A stretch of 64,000 nucleotides of DNA. It comes from Saccharomycopsis fibuligera x Saccharomycopsis cf. fibuligera. Its lineage: Eukaryota; Ascomycota; Saccharomycetes; Ascoideales; Saccharomycopsidaceae. A program made the translations under genes and the position numbers. The notes under the pieces were generated by a model that worked only from the letters and a program-made list of their open reading frames with translations, was not told the origin of the DNA and searched no databases. This document shows positions 48,205 through 58,973 of the stretch, piece by piece. The stretch is from the NCBI GenBank assembly GCA_001936135.1, contig CP012809.1, forward strand, positions 124,001-188,000. Direction: 5' to 3'. Position 1 is the stretch's first letter. Every line of letters begins with the position of its first letter.

Positions 48205-50517
48205 TTATACAAACAACTTCTTCATCACTTCGTCAGCAAAGCTGCTTGCCGCAGCAGCGTCTTTCTGCTCCGCTGCATCCTCAACTGTGTATATGTTGAG
48301 ATACCCATCAAGCCCACCAGTGGCAATCTTACTGCCATTGCCATTAAACACCACTTTAGTCAATGCTTTACCGCTCTTGTGAGCAGCGTAATCGTACCCC
48401 TTTTGCTTGTGGTTTCGATTATATTCACTATCATTGATTGGCTCCACCTCGGCAATTGGTGAAACGGTATCTTTGGTCAAGTCCCAGTATTCCAATTTGC
48501 CGTTCCCGCCCACTGATGCGAACTGATGGCTGGCCCCAGGCCTCCATTTGACATCCATTACCACATCATCACGATTAAGCTCAAGCACGGGAGAAATCAT
48601 ATCAATTAGGCCAACCGTATGCTCAAGCTCGCTAGCTGAATCGTTTTCCAGAATCCAAGAGGAACTTTTCTTTGAAGCGTACTGTTTATATTTTGCTTTA
48701 TTATTTGGTAAGCGGGCTCCTGAGCCGTACTTCCATAACTTGATATTCCAGTCAAATCCGCTGGTCAAAAATAGTTGACTTAACTCTTCGTTGTTGCTTT
48801 TGCTGCAGCTTAGACCAGTAACTGGGAATCCGTTATGCCCCTGGAATATGTTTTTGGAATCAATACTGCCTGGACTTTTCCCACTAGCCGAAGTGAGCAA
48901 TTTATTGTTCCAATCTTTCACTCTGTATATCTTACCATCATCACATCCGACGAGCATGCCGTTTGGATCGTTATTCAGGAAATCCATAGCTACTGGAGCT
49001 AGCTCGTCATACCGGGACAATAATCCAGTTGGTGCTTTCAAATGAAGCGGCACGGTAGCTGGCGACTGCAATGAGTACGGTGACCATGAGGATATTGTGC
49101 CATCCGTACTGGCAGAAATAAGCATACCAGGATTCTCAGAGTCAGTAGTTATAGTGCCTGCACTTTTTTTCACCTTGTGCTGTAGCGTGTACACGGGGTA
49201 CAAGTGACTAAAACTTTTTCCACTATTGAGGTTAGTCACCGCCACTGGGTCGCTGTGATTGGTTCTGGTATCCCAAGAAAATATTTTCCCATTGTAGCCG
49301 CCACCATAAATGATCCTTGGGTTGAGTTTGTTGAATGCAACGGATAGAATTTCAGTGGACGATTTGAAATGGAATTCGGGCAAATTGTTTGAATAATTGA
49401 GGTTCCATATCTGCACTACAGAATTATCATCAAATTCGGAATCAGACATGTTGAGGTGGTTACTGAAATCGTTTAGTAATGGTGAGCCAGAGTTTCCAAA
49501 GCCTTTACTGGAGTAAGCAGCAACAACTAGTTCTTCCAAAGCAGTAGACCAGTCCAAACTGTTGATTGTCCGATCACCAGAAAACAAATCATTGTAAAAA
49601 CTTTGCAGCTGCACAATATCAACCGATGAGTTACCTTTGGTGTTGGCGTTTTCCTTTGCAATATTCACATTATCATCTTCTTCGCCATAAAGGGACTTAC
49701 TGCCATAGTCTTTGAGTAGGTCCAAATCATTTGTTTGTAGTGCTCTGTTGATTATCTTGAAAGACTGGTTGAAAAACGAATCTAATTTCTCTTGTTTAGC
49801 AGAAAGATCCAGCGACTGCTTTTCTTCGTTTAGCTTCTCAGAAATTTTCTTCAAGTTGAAAAATTCGAGATTGTTCGAATCGCTATCCGAATCAGACTCA
49901 ATATCGTCGATATTTATCTGGTTGCGGGACTTGATCTCTGGCGTCAGCACATTATTCTCCTTTTGCTGCTGTTGCTGTGCTTGTCGCTGCTCTGCAAAAT
50001 CGCTCTCTACTTGGGCGCGTATTCTCTGCTCTAGCTCTCTTTGTTGCTGGGCAAGGGCCTCTTCTTTTCTAATCTGAAAATCTAGCGTCTGTACCGCTTT
50101 ATCATAAGTCATACGCTCAGCGCCAACAGTAGCGCCCGCTACAGCCAGCTCATCGGCGGTGGGTTTATTAAAGAAATCTGTCTGCACAGAAGCGTCAACG
50201 TAAACGGGACCCGCTTGGTGATATGACTCTGATACCGGTATTGGCAGCGAATGAATAGGTAGTTGCTCGGAAGCAGCTTGGTCAATTGCAGTAGGCGTTC
50301 TCAAGTTGTCGCGAGAAGAGAAATTGCTCAAGCTTGATCTATTGTGCCGTGAAATATCTGGAGTTCTGGTGACTAATTCGTCCACTAATTGGTCAACATT
50401 GTGTCTGGAAAAACTCGAATTGGGGCTTCGCGGGCTAAGCGGCGTCAAAGGGGTATGACCATGCTGCTGTGAATCATTGTAAGGATCTATTTCCTGGCTT
50501 TGATCAGCTTGGTTTGG

Positions 50518-50549
<32 letters not shown>

Positions 50550-50655
50550 CTTGAAGTTTTAGTTTCTCTTGTCTTTCGCGCTCCTGCCTCTGTTTCCGCA
50601 ACTGCTGAAGCTTCAAACGCTTAGCCTCAATTTCTTCTCTTCTGCTCGGCGGCAT
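48205..50655 (-). CDS. PAC11: Dynein intermediate chain Pac11
   Basis: 816 residues. The intermediate chain links dynein heavy chain to light chains and dynactin and is needed for nuclear and spindle positioning. The N-terminus is the charged helix RREEIEAKRLKLQQLRKQRQ, as in dynein intermediate chains, followed by a poly-Gln run (about 37-46). Two LC8 (Dyn2) binding motifs follow: SVQTD (156-160) and AVQT (187-190). A coiled segment is near 190-235. The C-terminal half (about 390-800) has WD40 repeats, for example VVQIWNLNYSNNLPEFHFKS, ISASTDGTISSWSP, GFDWNIKLWKYGSG and IATGGLDGYLNIYT. Longer than yeast Pac11 (533). The start is the first ATG and gives the family N-terminus. Confidence 0.93.
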
Positions 50656-51095
50656 TTTGTCTCGAGGTTGCGTCTGGAAGGTACTGGTACGTTGTACTGG
50701 TTGTGTATACCCTGTCTGTATTTATCTTTTTGGTCTTTGGTCCTGCCAGATCAAAGCGCTTAATCATATTGGATCCACAGAAAATACGTAAACATTGGAC
50801 GCCGGGGCACTTAACCATCACCAGCTTATATAGGTTGCTTACTTACAAGCTTATTGGGAGACAATACAATTAAATGAGTTTATAATCATGTCTATACTAG
50901 AAAGAGGTATACAAGTTGATAATGTTGACTCACGCAAGCAGAATAGAAAACAGTAGAATATAATTGAGTAAAACAGATTGCATCTTGATGAAAATGAGTG
51001 AATCACTCCATCTCAGTGTGGGATGTGGATTGGTAAGGGCCCCAGGTCTTTGCACTGGTGGACAAGGAAAAGGTGTTTATATAAACAATTCATTA
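50656..51095. other. PAC11 promoter region / ADK2 3' flank
   Basis: 440 bp between two minus-strand genes. No distinctive motif is recognised. Confidence 0.55.
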
Positions 51096-51788
51096 TTATT
51101 GTTCCAACGGGGTGTTGAACTTTTTCTCCACCAACTTCAATAATTGAGGATATATGATATCTGAACTGTCACCGCTTATGGTATGCAACAAGTCTCTATC
51201 AGCATAATAGTCCTTGAGCGGCTCGACTAGCTCGGTGTACAATTCCAATCTTTGGGCAAAAACCTCCACGTTATCGTCTGGTCTTTTTGTTAGCGGCTCG
51301 CCGGTAACATCGTCTTTGCCAGGAACTTTTGGCGGGTTGTAGTCCAAACTGTAAATTCTGCCCGATGGCTGGTGAATATACCGGTTTTTGATTCTGTTCA
51401 AAATCACTTCGTAAGGGACATCCAACTCAATCACCAAGTTCAAGCTGTTGTTCATGTGCAATAAACGGCTGTCCAAGTCGATGGCTTGGTTCACGTTCCT
51501 AGGAAACCCGTCCAACAACCAGGACTTGTCCTGGCTGAACAAATCGAGCTGATCGAACCGGTTGAAAATCATATCGATCATCAAGTTATTAGGCACGAGG
51601 CGGCCGCTCGCCACAACGGAAGCGATCTCAGAGCTTGGGTTGTGCTTGATTTGTTCGCGGAGTAAATCACCAGAAGAAACGGTGGTGAGCTGGTTTTGAT
51701 ACTGCTTGGAAAGTTTGGACAAGACCGTGCCTTTGCCGGCACCAGGGGCACCCAAAATTATGGCTCTCAATGATGTTGCAAATGACAT
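51096..51788 (-). CDS. ADK2: Mitochondrial GTP:AMP phosphotransferase Adk2
   Basis: 230 residues (yeast Adk2 has 225). It transfers phosphate from GTP to AMP in the mitochondrial matrix. The P-loop GAPGAGKG is at 13-20, followed by VSSGDLLREQI, the family signature WLLDGFPRNVNQA, and the LID RYIHQPSGRIYSLDYNPPKV with PGKDDVTGEPLTKRPDDN. The LID lacks the four zinc Cys of bacterial enzymes and matches Adk2 rather than the longer-N-terminus Adk1. The short N-terminus with few charges probably acts as an uncleaved targeting signal. The start is the only upstream ATG. Confidence 0.93.
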   Translation of the reverse strand: MSFATSLRAIILGAPGAGKGTVLSKLSKQYQNQLTTVSSGDLLREQIKHNPSSEIASVVASGRLVPNNLMIDMIFNRFDQLDLFSQDKSWLLDGFPRNVNQAIDLDSRLLHMNNSLNLVIELDVPYEVILNRIKNRYIHQPSGRIYSLDYNPPKVPGKDDVTGEPLTKRPDDNVEVFAQRLELYTELVEPLKDYYADRDLLHTISGDSSDIIYPQLLKLVEKKFNTPLEQ

Positions 51789-52163
51789 TTACTGGAGACA
51801 GAAGCGACTCTCTGGATGGTTGCGCGTGTGGTTATGATTATAACTATGATTGTATACCAAAAAACGGTAAACACGCCCAAATATCGGTGGATGTCAGTGT
51901 TTGTTTGACATTGGCGATTTACTTTTCATGTGGTTATCGGCCCCGGCGCTTTTATTTTCCATTTATCCTGAGCACAGAATAGAGTGGTCCGGTCGGTCTC
52001 CACATAACATATATATGTCATAAGTTTTGAGGTGAAACACTGATGGTAACTAACATAATCACGAGAAAATAATTTATTAACATAGAAAGATAGGTTGATA
52101 AGTTATACCAATAGTACTAATTATAGCAGTTATAATAGAAGCAGCAATTTTTTTTTTTTTTTT

Positions 52164-52195
<32 letters not shown>

Positions 52196-52314
52196 GACTA
52201 ATTATTCTTTGGAATATTCAAAATTTACAAATAACAACAACAGAGAAAAAAAAAAAAAAATAAATAACAGCGAACAACTAAACAATAAAAAAAGAAAAAA
52301 TAGAGACTGCCCGC
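51789..52314. other. ADK2 promoter region / SHM2 3' flank
   Basis: 526 bp. Next to the SHM2 end it is strongly A-rich (52240-52300) and holds a T17-C-A26 inverted tract at 52148-52191. No gene is seen. Confidence 0.6.
52148..52191. repeat. T17-C-A26 inverted homopolymer tract
   Basis: Seventeen T, one C, then 26 A: a near-perfect palindrome able to snap back. It lies 124-167 bases beyond the SHM2 stop codon and could influence 3' end formation, but this is untested. Confidence 0.85.
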
Positions 52315-53748
52315 TTAGTTAGACAAAGCCCACTTGTTGACAGCCAATGGGTATTGGCCGGCCCATTCGTAGATTTCGTTCTTCAAGCTAGTAATTTCAT
52401 CGGAACCTTGAGTAATTGCGGCTTTGAAGTCCTTCAATCTGTTAGCACCAGTAGGCAAACCTTGTTGCACAGACTTGGCATACTGGACGGCCTTGTCAAT
52501 GTATTGGACAATTTTCTTGAAGTCTTCTTCGCCCAAACCTCTGGAAGTCATGGCTGGAGCACCAATTCTGATACCACCAGGCACAAGAGCAGACTTGTCA
52601 CCTGGAATAGAGTTCTTGTTCAAAGCAATGTTGATGTTTTCACAAACGGTTTCAATTCTAGCACCGTCAATACCCTTGTCTTTCAAGGAAACCAAGACCA
52701 TATGGGAGTCAGTACCGTTACTGACCAAGTTGTAGCCCAATCTGGTGAATTCCTCTTCGAGAGCCTTAGCGTTCTTGAGGACCTGTTCTTGGTATGCCTT
52801 GAATTCAGGAGATGCAGCTTGCTTCAAAGCAGTGGCCAAAGCAGCAATGGTATGGTTGTGTGGACCACCTTGGTGACCAGGGAAAACAGAAAAGTTGATT
52901 GGGTTTTCCAAGTCGTAGTAGATTTCCTTGCCGGTTTTTGGGTTGATTGATCTGAGACCTCTTCTAAAGAAAATCATTGCGCCTCTTGGACCTCTGAGAG
53001 ACTTGTGGGTGGTGGTGGTGACGATGTCGGCGTATTCAAAAGGAGATGGAATAACACCAGCAGCAATCAAACCGGAAATGTGAGCCATGTCAACAACGAG
53101 ATAAGCACCAACCTTGTCAGCGATTTGTCTCATTCTCTTGTAGTCAATCAATCTGCAGTAAGCGGAAGTACCAGCAACGAGCACCTTTGGTCTGTAAAGC
53201 ACCGCGGTTTTTTCCAACATGTCGTAGTCAATGATACCAGTTTCCAAGTCAACTCTGTATGGCATGGTTTCAAAATAAGTGGAGACAGCACTGATTTTTC
53301 TGGCGTCGGTTTGGTAACCGTGGGACAAGTGACCACCGTGAGGCAAGTCAAGACCCATCAATCTTTCATGAGGTTTCATAATGGCTTGGTAGACTTGCAA
53401 GTTGGCTGGAGAACCAGACAAAGTTTGCACGTTGACGCCCCACTTGTCAGCAGTAAGGTTGAAGGCTTTCAAAGCTCTTTCTTGACACAAGATTTCAACC
53501 TTGTCGATGTGTTCGTTACCACCATAGTATCTGGCACCTGGATAACCCTCAGAGTACTTGTTGCACATTGGGGTTCCCAAGGCATCAAAGACAGCGGTGG
53601 AGGTGAAGTTCTCGGAAGCAATCAAGACAATGGAGTGCTTTTGTCTTTCGGTTTCATCTTTGATGATTTGAGCAACTTCAGGATCGGTTTCTTCAAGATG
53701 GCCTTCGACGAGCTGTCTGTGAGAAGCAGGCAATGAGTAAGTGGACAT
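52315..53748 (-). CDS. SHM2: Cytosolic serine hydroxymethyltransferase
   Basis: A 477-residue PLP enzyme that interconverts serine and glycine and feeds one-carbon units to folate. Motifs: [32 protein letters not shown], the PLP lysine Lys249 in [20 protein letters not shown], and [20 protein letters not shown]. There is no N-terminal targeting extension, so this is the cytosolic isozyme (Shm2 type) rather than mitochondrial Shm1. Codon use is biased as in highly expressed genes. Two TGACTC elements, the core bound by Bas1 and Gcn4, lie about 300-350 bp upstream; SHM2 is a known Bas1 target in budding yeast. The start is the first ATG. Confidence 0.97.
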   Translation of the reverse strand: MSTYSLPASHRQLVEGHLEETDPEVAQIIKDETERQKHSIVLIASENFTSTAVFDALGTPMCNKYSEGYPGARYYGGNEHIDKVEILCQERALKAFNLTADKWGVNVQTLSGSPANLQVYQAIMKPHERLMGLDLPHGGHLSHGYQTDARKISAVSTYFETMPYRVDLETGIIDYDMLEKTAVLYRPKVLVAGTSAYCRLIDYKRMRQIADKVGAYLVVDMAHISGLIAAGVIPSPFEYADIVTTTTHKSLRGPRGAMIFFRRGLRSINPKTGKEIYYDLENPINFSVFPGHQGGPHNHTIAALATALKQAASPEFKAYQEQVLKNAKALEEEFTRLGYNLVSNGTDSHMVLVSLKDKGIDGARIETVCENINIALNKNSIPGDKSALVPGGIRIGAPAMTSRGLGEEDFKKIVQYIDKAVQYAKSVQQGLPTGANRLKDFKAAITQGSDEITSLKNEIYEWAGQYPLAVNKWALSN

Positions 53749-54044
53749 ATTGGTTGGTTGGTTAATTAATATATTAATTAATTAGGGGTTTGGCAAATGC
53801 TAGACAATAGAGAGATTGCTAACTGACAAGAATAGGAAACAGGCACCGAGGGAGAAAAATAAAAGATGGAGACACAGGAAAGGAAGGGACACAAGAAGTC
53901 AAGAAGCGAGAATGCGAAAGAAGCGATGACTATGTTATTTATACAGCCAGCCCATCCATCGGTGATGCATTCTGGAGAAGGTGAAATTTTCGTTTTTCTC
54001 CGTAGCAAGTGAAGCTTAAGCGTCCGCTGCGGGCAGGAAAACTG

Positions 54045-54095
54045 TGACTCGGAGCACTATTACTCATAGTCGCTTCAGAGAAAAATTTCTGACTC
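54045..54095. promoter_or_regulatory. Paired TGACTC elements (Bas1/Gcn4 core)
   Basis: TGACTC occurs at 54045-54050 and again at 54090-54095, 45 bp apart, upstream of SHM2. Bas1 and Gcn4 both recognise this core in yeasts. Confidence 0.5.
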
Positions 54096-54166
54096 GCGCT
54101 AAGGAAAAAAAATTTTTCATCCGCGCCGACCGCAAACTACTAGCGGCACAGCAGCCACACCCACTA

Positions 54167-54236
54167 ATAACCTATAACCTATAACCTACAACCTACAACC
54201 TATAAGCTACAGCACCGTATAGCAGCACCGTATAGC
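54167..54236. repeat. ATAACCT minisatellite plus duplicated 13-mer
   Basis: Six 7-base units at 54167-54208 (three exact ATAACCT, then two ACAACCT and one ATAAGCT). After ACA they run into two perfect tandem copies of AGCACCGTATAGC at 54211-54236. Confidence 0.85.
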
Positions 54237-54269
54237 TCTGCGTCCAGCGTTCACATGGCTGTTTCCCGG

Positions 54270-54293
54270 CTGCTGCTGCTGCTGCTGCTGCTG
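54270..54293. repeat. (CTG)8 triplet repeat
   Basis: Eight CTG units in non-coding DNA between SHM2 and POL3. Confidence 0.9.
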
Positions 54294-54669
54294 TTGTTGG
54301 GTAAAGCTTTGACAGGCTCGCTGCTCGCATATGGCAACATTATGCCATAGTAGGACACGGCTTTCGGTGATTTTGTGTGGGGGCCCACAGGTAGATAAAG
54401 CCAAAATTTTAACTTTTTGCTCAACGTGTGTATGTGCTGCTGCCCCTTTCATACGGCTGTGCTTGTAGTCTGTCTTCAACCGATATTCTTGTGTAGTGCG
54501 GTTGGGTAGGATACCACTGTTCCGAGGATCTTGCAACTTTGAGGTTTTTTGGGCCTTGAAACTTACATTTAACGCAGCCCATATACATGTAAGCTGTGCC
54601 GGATACGACGTAATATCACTAAGTTGTCTATTCCGAATATTAAATGTGGACAGCAGGATGTCCGGTGTA

Positions 54670-54672
<3 letters not shown>

Positions 54673-54710
<38 letters not shown>
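54673..54710. repeat. (AT)19 microsatellite
   Basis: Thirty-eight bases of alternating A and T, about 70 bases beyond the POL3 stop codon. Confidence 0.9.
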
Positions 54711-54714
<4 letters not shown>

Positions 54715-54781
54715 GTCTTGATGCTCCAAATCAATCGGACGGCTCAGCGTACATATATATATGTTGAGCTCTCGGGCAGCA

Positions 54782-57700
54782 TCACCATTTCGCCAATTCT
54801 CTGGACAAGTTTTCAGCATCCAATGCACATTTCTCCCGCATGTAAAAAATCGAGCAATCTTTATTTGAGCAAATAACCTCCTGGGTCAATGAACCCTGGC
54901 ATCTTTGGCACTGAGTCCACAATCTGGCAAATTTCTCCTGTAGCGCATCTTGCTCAGCTAGCTGCTCGGCATAGATTTCATCAGCCTTGTCCATACAGTT
55001 CTCACACAACACACCATTATTGCCCCTGATTGGCGATTTGCACACTTTACAGGTATTTACCTTTTTGGCAAACTTCATTAACCCTCCCATACTGGAGGAC
55101 TTGGCCACCGTAACTTTTCTAGTATGAGCCCCCGAGAGCAACCCGTTCGCTTTGCTTTCGCCAATCATTGGCTCAAAGATACGAAGCAACGGCTTGGACA
55201 ACTGGTTAGATAGATAGTAGGTGGAGTCAACAGAAAGCCCGTTCCTCAACACGTACAATGGATCTTCGGCCTTCATGTATGCTGGCACTTTTTCACCCTT
55301 TTTGATAATCACGTACGGAACTCGGTCACCAACATTTGGGGCAGACCCAGGATCTCTCTCGTACATTCTTTTAGCTAGCTCCGAGTGCGCTTGTTTGGCA
55401 CTATACTCAGCAGCTAACTGCTTGGTAATGATCAATTCACTGATATCGACTTTGTTATTCAACAAATCACTAATCATCTTCTTCACAAAGTTTTCTGCCC
55501 CCTCGACATCTCTGTCAATAAGGGCAAGTTCCAAAACCTTGGTGATAACATTGGAGGCAAATTTGCAGTTATCTCTTCTAACGGTTTCCAAGCCCTTAGT
55601 GTCCATCTTGTCGTACTTTTCAGTATTGGTCCAATATAGCCCAGCATACCTTTTTTTACTAATAAGCAAATACGGAAAGTAAACTTTTTCGAACTCCAAC
55701 TTGATGGGGTTGGGAAAAATTGTCGACACCAAATCAGCAGCCTCTTCACCCATTTTCATACACGTTGCCAAATCTTCATATCCAAACTTCACCATCACCG
55801 AATCGGTATCACCGTAAATAACCACAGAGTCGTACTTGTAGCCGTTCTTGATGTTGTATGTGCTCATGACTTTTTCTCTAGCTTGCTCAATCATTGTTCT
55901 GCCGTACCCAGTAACAGAGGAAGAGACTTGCAAACATGGCAATTTGCCAATAGTGGCACCAGTGAAACCATACACGGAATTGGCAGAAATTTTTAGTGCT
56001 AATTGTCTACCATTCAATACACTTTTCTTGAACTCATCAGGTTCATTCTTCATATCCTTTTTCGCTTGCTTTCTTGCAGCTAGCAATTCCTGCAAGATTT
56101 CCGGCAAAATACCCTTTCTCTTCTGGTTCTTTACAAATAAATCGCCAGTTGGAGTTTCTTCATAATCCACATCCTTCACCAAGTTGAAATTTTTCACTGC
56201 TTGCTTGGTCAACAATGTGCTATAGCAAAGATTATGCGCCATCATAATAGACGGATACAAGGACGCAAAATCCAACGTGGCAATAGGAACGCCATAATAC
56301 CCTCTTATTGGCTCAATAACAGTGGCACCTTCATATTGGTCGTCACTGCCACCTTGATTGGGAAGATTGGGTATCACCAAGTCATGTTCAAGACATTTTC
56401 TGAATAGCTGGGAAATGACCTTAATTTGTTGTCCTCTAGTAAGCAAGTAACTGAAGGGCACGCCGGTGACTCTAGCCATCTCTGTATAGTTAATCAAACA
56501 CATCAACTTATCAAGTAGTCTTAGCGGCAAGTAAGCATCCTTCAAGCAATACACGGCAAGCCTTCTTCTAGTTTCGCTGTCACCATTTTGCAAATCAGTA
56601 ATGATCGAATGATGCACATCTTCTTTCTGTTCATGCAAGAAGTGCGACGCCACCGAGTTAAGAGTATAAGATCTCAACTTAAACTCTCTCTGGATAAATT
56701 GCAACAAGTCAATTTGCATTCTACCTTCAATGTTGATCACTTTAGATTCTCTAGTACCGTAAGCCTTGGAGCTGAATACAGAATCTTTGACTTCCTGTCT
56801 GACATTTCTCAATCTTCCAAAATACGCAAAATTTTCCATCTTCAAAGCTTTAGCTCTGTTGATCAAATATGGCAAATCGAAATTTGTCGTATTATAACCA
56901 ATTATAACATCTGGATCCGCCTTCACCACAAATTCTTTCCATCTAGAAAGCATTTCCTGTTCGGTTTCATGTTCAAGCACCTGTGACCCCACAATTGGCG
57001 AGCAAGTGTTTATAGTGAAAACGTTTCTGATGAATGGTTTGGATTGGCCATTTTGCTGCACCACATTAGCAATTTGAATAACTGAATCCTTTTCAGGTTC
57101 TGGGAAAATACCTTTTCTCCCAGCGCATTCGATATCAAAACTCATGATACGCAACGGAGCAGTCTTGAGCCACTGGCCCTCTGATGGATGGGTAATCAAT
57201 TTGGTATAGTGCACAGTTAGCTCAATTTGGCAAGTGGAAACTCTGTCTGAGTCTCTCACCAAGGAGTATGTCAGAGCAGGTACCGTTATCCAACTCATAC
57301 CAGTAATTTTACGATCCACCATCATTCTCAACAAGTAGTTGATATTGTCATAAGTCATCAACCCATCGCCACCACGGAAAAACTCACCAAAATAGATGTG
57401 ACCTCTTTCAAAAGCGGATCTGACTTTAGCGATGTTTTTAGCATTCGACACCGTTACTTTTAAGAACGGGAGTTTTTGATTCCCATTGTAACCCCATATG
57501 GATTCTTTACTTGCTATTTCGACACTGTATATAGTCAGATAGTTTTCTTCCAAATACTTGGTAAATGGTTTGATGTGCTCTTCTCTAAAGCCGTGTGGAG
57601 CAGGAACGTAAAAATAGTGCAAGAACCCAATCACATTACAAAGCACGGAATTGCCTTCAGAAGTGACCCCATAAAATCTGACCGCTGAGCTATTGCCAAT

Positions 57701-58060
57701 GAAATGTTCGTCACCATCTAGCTGCTGAAACGTAATGTCATCTTTTCTTGGGTCAACCGTCACAGGCGGTCTTTGCCATTGTTGATCAGTTGTGTGTTTA
57801 TCACTAGCTAACTCGATTTCTTCTGTCATTGACTTTAGTTGCTCCTCAAATGCGGAAGGCTCGGTTTTTGCTAGCAAGTGATGCGGTTTGTCTTTTTGTT
57901 TGTGGTGACTTTGTACAGCATTGTCAATCTCTAACGTTGATACTGCCAATGAATGGGTGCCGGATACTGGCTGCTTTCTTTCAAGCTTCACCCTTTTGGG
58001 GTTGGCTCCAGTTTCTTCAGACTTGATGTTGTGTTTTGTAGCTGGGGCCACGGATGCCAT
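54782..58060 (-). CDS. POL3: DNA polymerase delta catalytic subunit
   Basis: 1092 residues (yeast Pol3 has 1097). It is the lagging-strand replicative polymerase with proofreading. Family B features in order: a basic N-terminus ([20 protein letters not shown]), the exonuclease motif [11 protein letters not shown] (about 305), exo [16 protein letters not shown], polymerase motif [21 protein letters not shown], motif [16 protein letters not shown], motif [10 protein letters not shown] (about 745), and two C-terminal Cys clusters: CKVCKSPI...CENC (about 1000, zinc) and CQRCQGSL...CSNKDC (about 1050, the iron-sulfur site in B-family polymerases). The open frame continues upstream to 58135, but homology begins at the ATG at 58060. 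An ACGCGT box lies about 215 bp upstream, as expected for an S-phase gene. Confidence 0.97.
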   Translation of the reverse strand: MASVAPATKHNIKSEETGANPKRVKLERKQPVSGTHSLAVSTLEIDNAVQSHHKQKDKPHHLLAKTEPSAFEEQLKSMTEEIELASDKHTTDQQWQRPPVTVDPRKDDITFQQLDGDEHFIGNSSAVRFYGVTSEGNSVLCNVIGFLHYFYVPAPHGFREEHIKPFTKYLEENYLTIYSVEIASKESIWGYNGNQKLPFLKVTVSNAKNIAKVRSAFERGHIYFGEFFRGGDGLMTYDNINYLLRMMVDRKITGMSWITVPALTYSLVRDSDRVSTCQIELTVHYTKLITHPSEGQWLKTAPLRIMSFDIECAGRKGIFPEPEKDSVIQIANVVQQNGQSKPFIRNVFTINTCSPIVGSQVLEHETEQEMLSRWKEFVVKADPDVIIGYNTTNFDLPYLINRAKALKMENFAYFGRLRNVRQEVKDSVFSSKAYGTRESKVINIEGRMQIDLLQFIQREFKLRSYTLNSVASHFLHEQKEDVHHSIITDLQNGDSETRRRLAVYCLKDAYLPLRLLDKLMCLINYTEMARVTGVPFSYLLTRGQQIKVISQLFRKCLEHDLVIPNLPNQGGSDDQYEGATVIEPIRGYYGVPIATLDFASLYPSIMMAHNLCYSTLLTKQAVKNFNLVKDVDYEETPTGDLFVKNQKRKGILPEILQELLAARKQAKKDMKNEPDEFKKSVLNGRQLALKISANSVYGFTGATIGKLPCLQVSSSVTGYGRTMIEQAREKVMSTYNIKNGYKYDSVVIYGDTDSVMVKFGYEDLATCMKMGEEAADLVSTIFPNPIKLEFEKVYFPYLLISKKRYAGLYWTNTEKYDKMDTKGLETVRRDNCKFASNVITKVLELALIDRDVEGAENFVKKMISDLLNNKVDISELIITKQLAAEYSAKQAHSELAKRMYERDPGSAPNVGDRVPYVIIKKGEKVPAYMKAEDPLYVLRNGLSVDSTYYLSNQLSKPLLRIFEPMIGESKANGLLSGAHTRKVTVAKSSSMGGLMKFAKKVNTCKVCKSPIRGNNGVLCENCMDKADEIYAEQLAEQDALQEKFARLWTQCQRCQGSLTQEVICSNKDCSIFYMREKCALDAENLSRELAKW

Positions 58061-58973
58061 GGTGCAATGATGCAATGATTTGAACTTGTGGATTGTTAGC
58101 AAATAGATAAAAAGAAAACAAGACAACCAAAGCAAGTATAACGTTTGATAAAATTATTTAATAAGGTGAAGTAATGGCCTAGATCAATCAAAAGAACAAT
58201 ACAGGCATCATCATCAAGTGACGCCAAACAGCATAGAAAACAAAAAAAAAAGTAGAATTCATATGCCGTTTTACGCGTACTTCTGCAGTTATATGCATAA
58301 TAACTCTGCTTTCTAAATAGATATGTTACCAATTACATAATCGCGAAGTCTGTTTCTGTTTTCCCTTTGAAGATGATTGTTGCCTTAGACGTCAATGCAA
58401 GAATAATAAAAAGCAAATTCACTGCTTAGTTAGTTGACCAAAATACCTAATTTTCTGGTTACTTGCAACTTCTCTATAGCCGTCTCATGTGTGTGCTGTA
58501 TGCTCGACAGTAGTGTTCCCGCTATATTAGTTTTTTTATTTTGTTTATGATTTGCTATGCAATCACAACAAACCATGATCCTTATGTACGAGATCACATT
58601 TTTTTTCTCTGGGTCCTTGAATATGTTGAAAAGATAGCCTTTTAGCCGATACAGCAAAGTAGCACTAGTTGCATTTACAGATTAAGTTTGGCATTCAAGA
58701 CTTTTCTGTAATGCGTTGATGAAAATTATTACTTGTCTTTCATGCATGTGTTTTATGATCATTAGATACAGTGACAAACATGAAAATGGGAATGAATTTC
58801 CTTTCTATAAAGACACCAAAATGCAAGATGAACCAAAAAGAAAAAAAAAATTAAATACTAAAATAGGATAAAACGATTAAATAAAAATACCCAAACAACC
58901 TGCAAAATAACAAAAAAGAAAAAAAAAATAATATATATATATATATATATAATGAGATAAATAAAGAGTTAGC
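58061..58973. other. POL3 promoter region / bHLH gene 3' flank
   Basis: 913 bp between two minus-strand genes. It holds the ACGCGT element at 58273-58278 and an A/T-rich tract with alternating AT near 58930-58952. No gene is seen. Confidence 0.6.
58273..58278. promoter_or_regulatory. MCB element ACGCGT upstream of POL3
   Basis: A perfect MluI cell-cycle box 213 bp upstream of the POL3 start. DNA replication genes in yeasts are classic MBF targets, so function is likely. Confidence 0.55.

Larger units (their letters stand above)
53749..54781. other. SHM2 promoter region / POL3 3' flank, repeat-rich
   Basis: 1.03 kb. Nearest SHM2 is an ATTAAT-rich palindromic patch, then the TGACTC pair, an ATAACCT minisatellite, a duplicated 13-mer, a CTG triplet run and an (AT)19 tract. 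A 175-codon minus-strand frame across these repeats (54207-54734) is not credible as a gene. Confidence 0.6.

Noticed and set aside
54207-54734. 175-codon minus-strand frame between SHM2 and POL3
   Set aside because: It is made largely of the CTG, AT and minisatellite repeats, so it is open by repeat composition.
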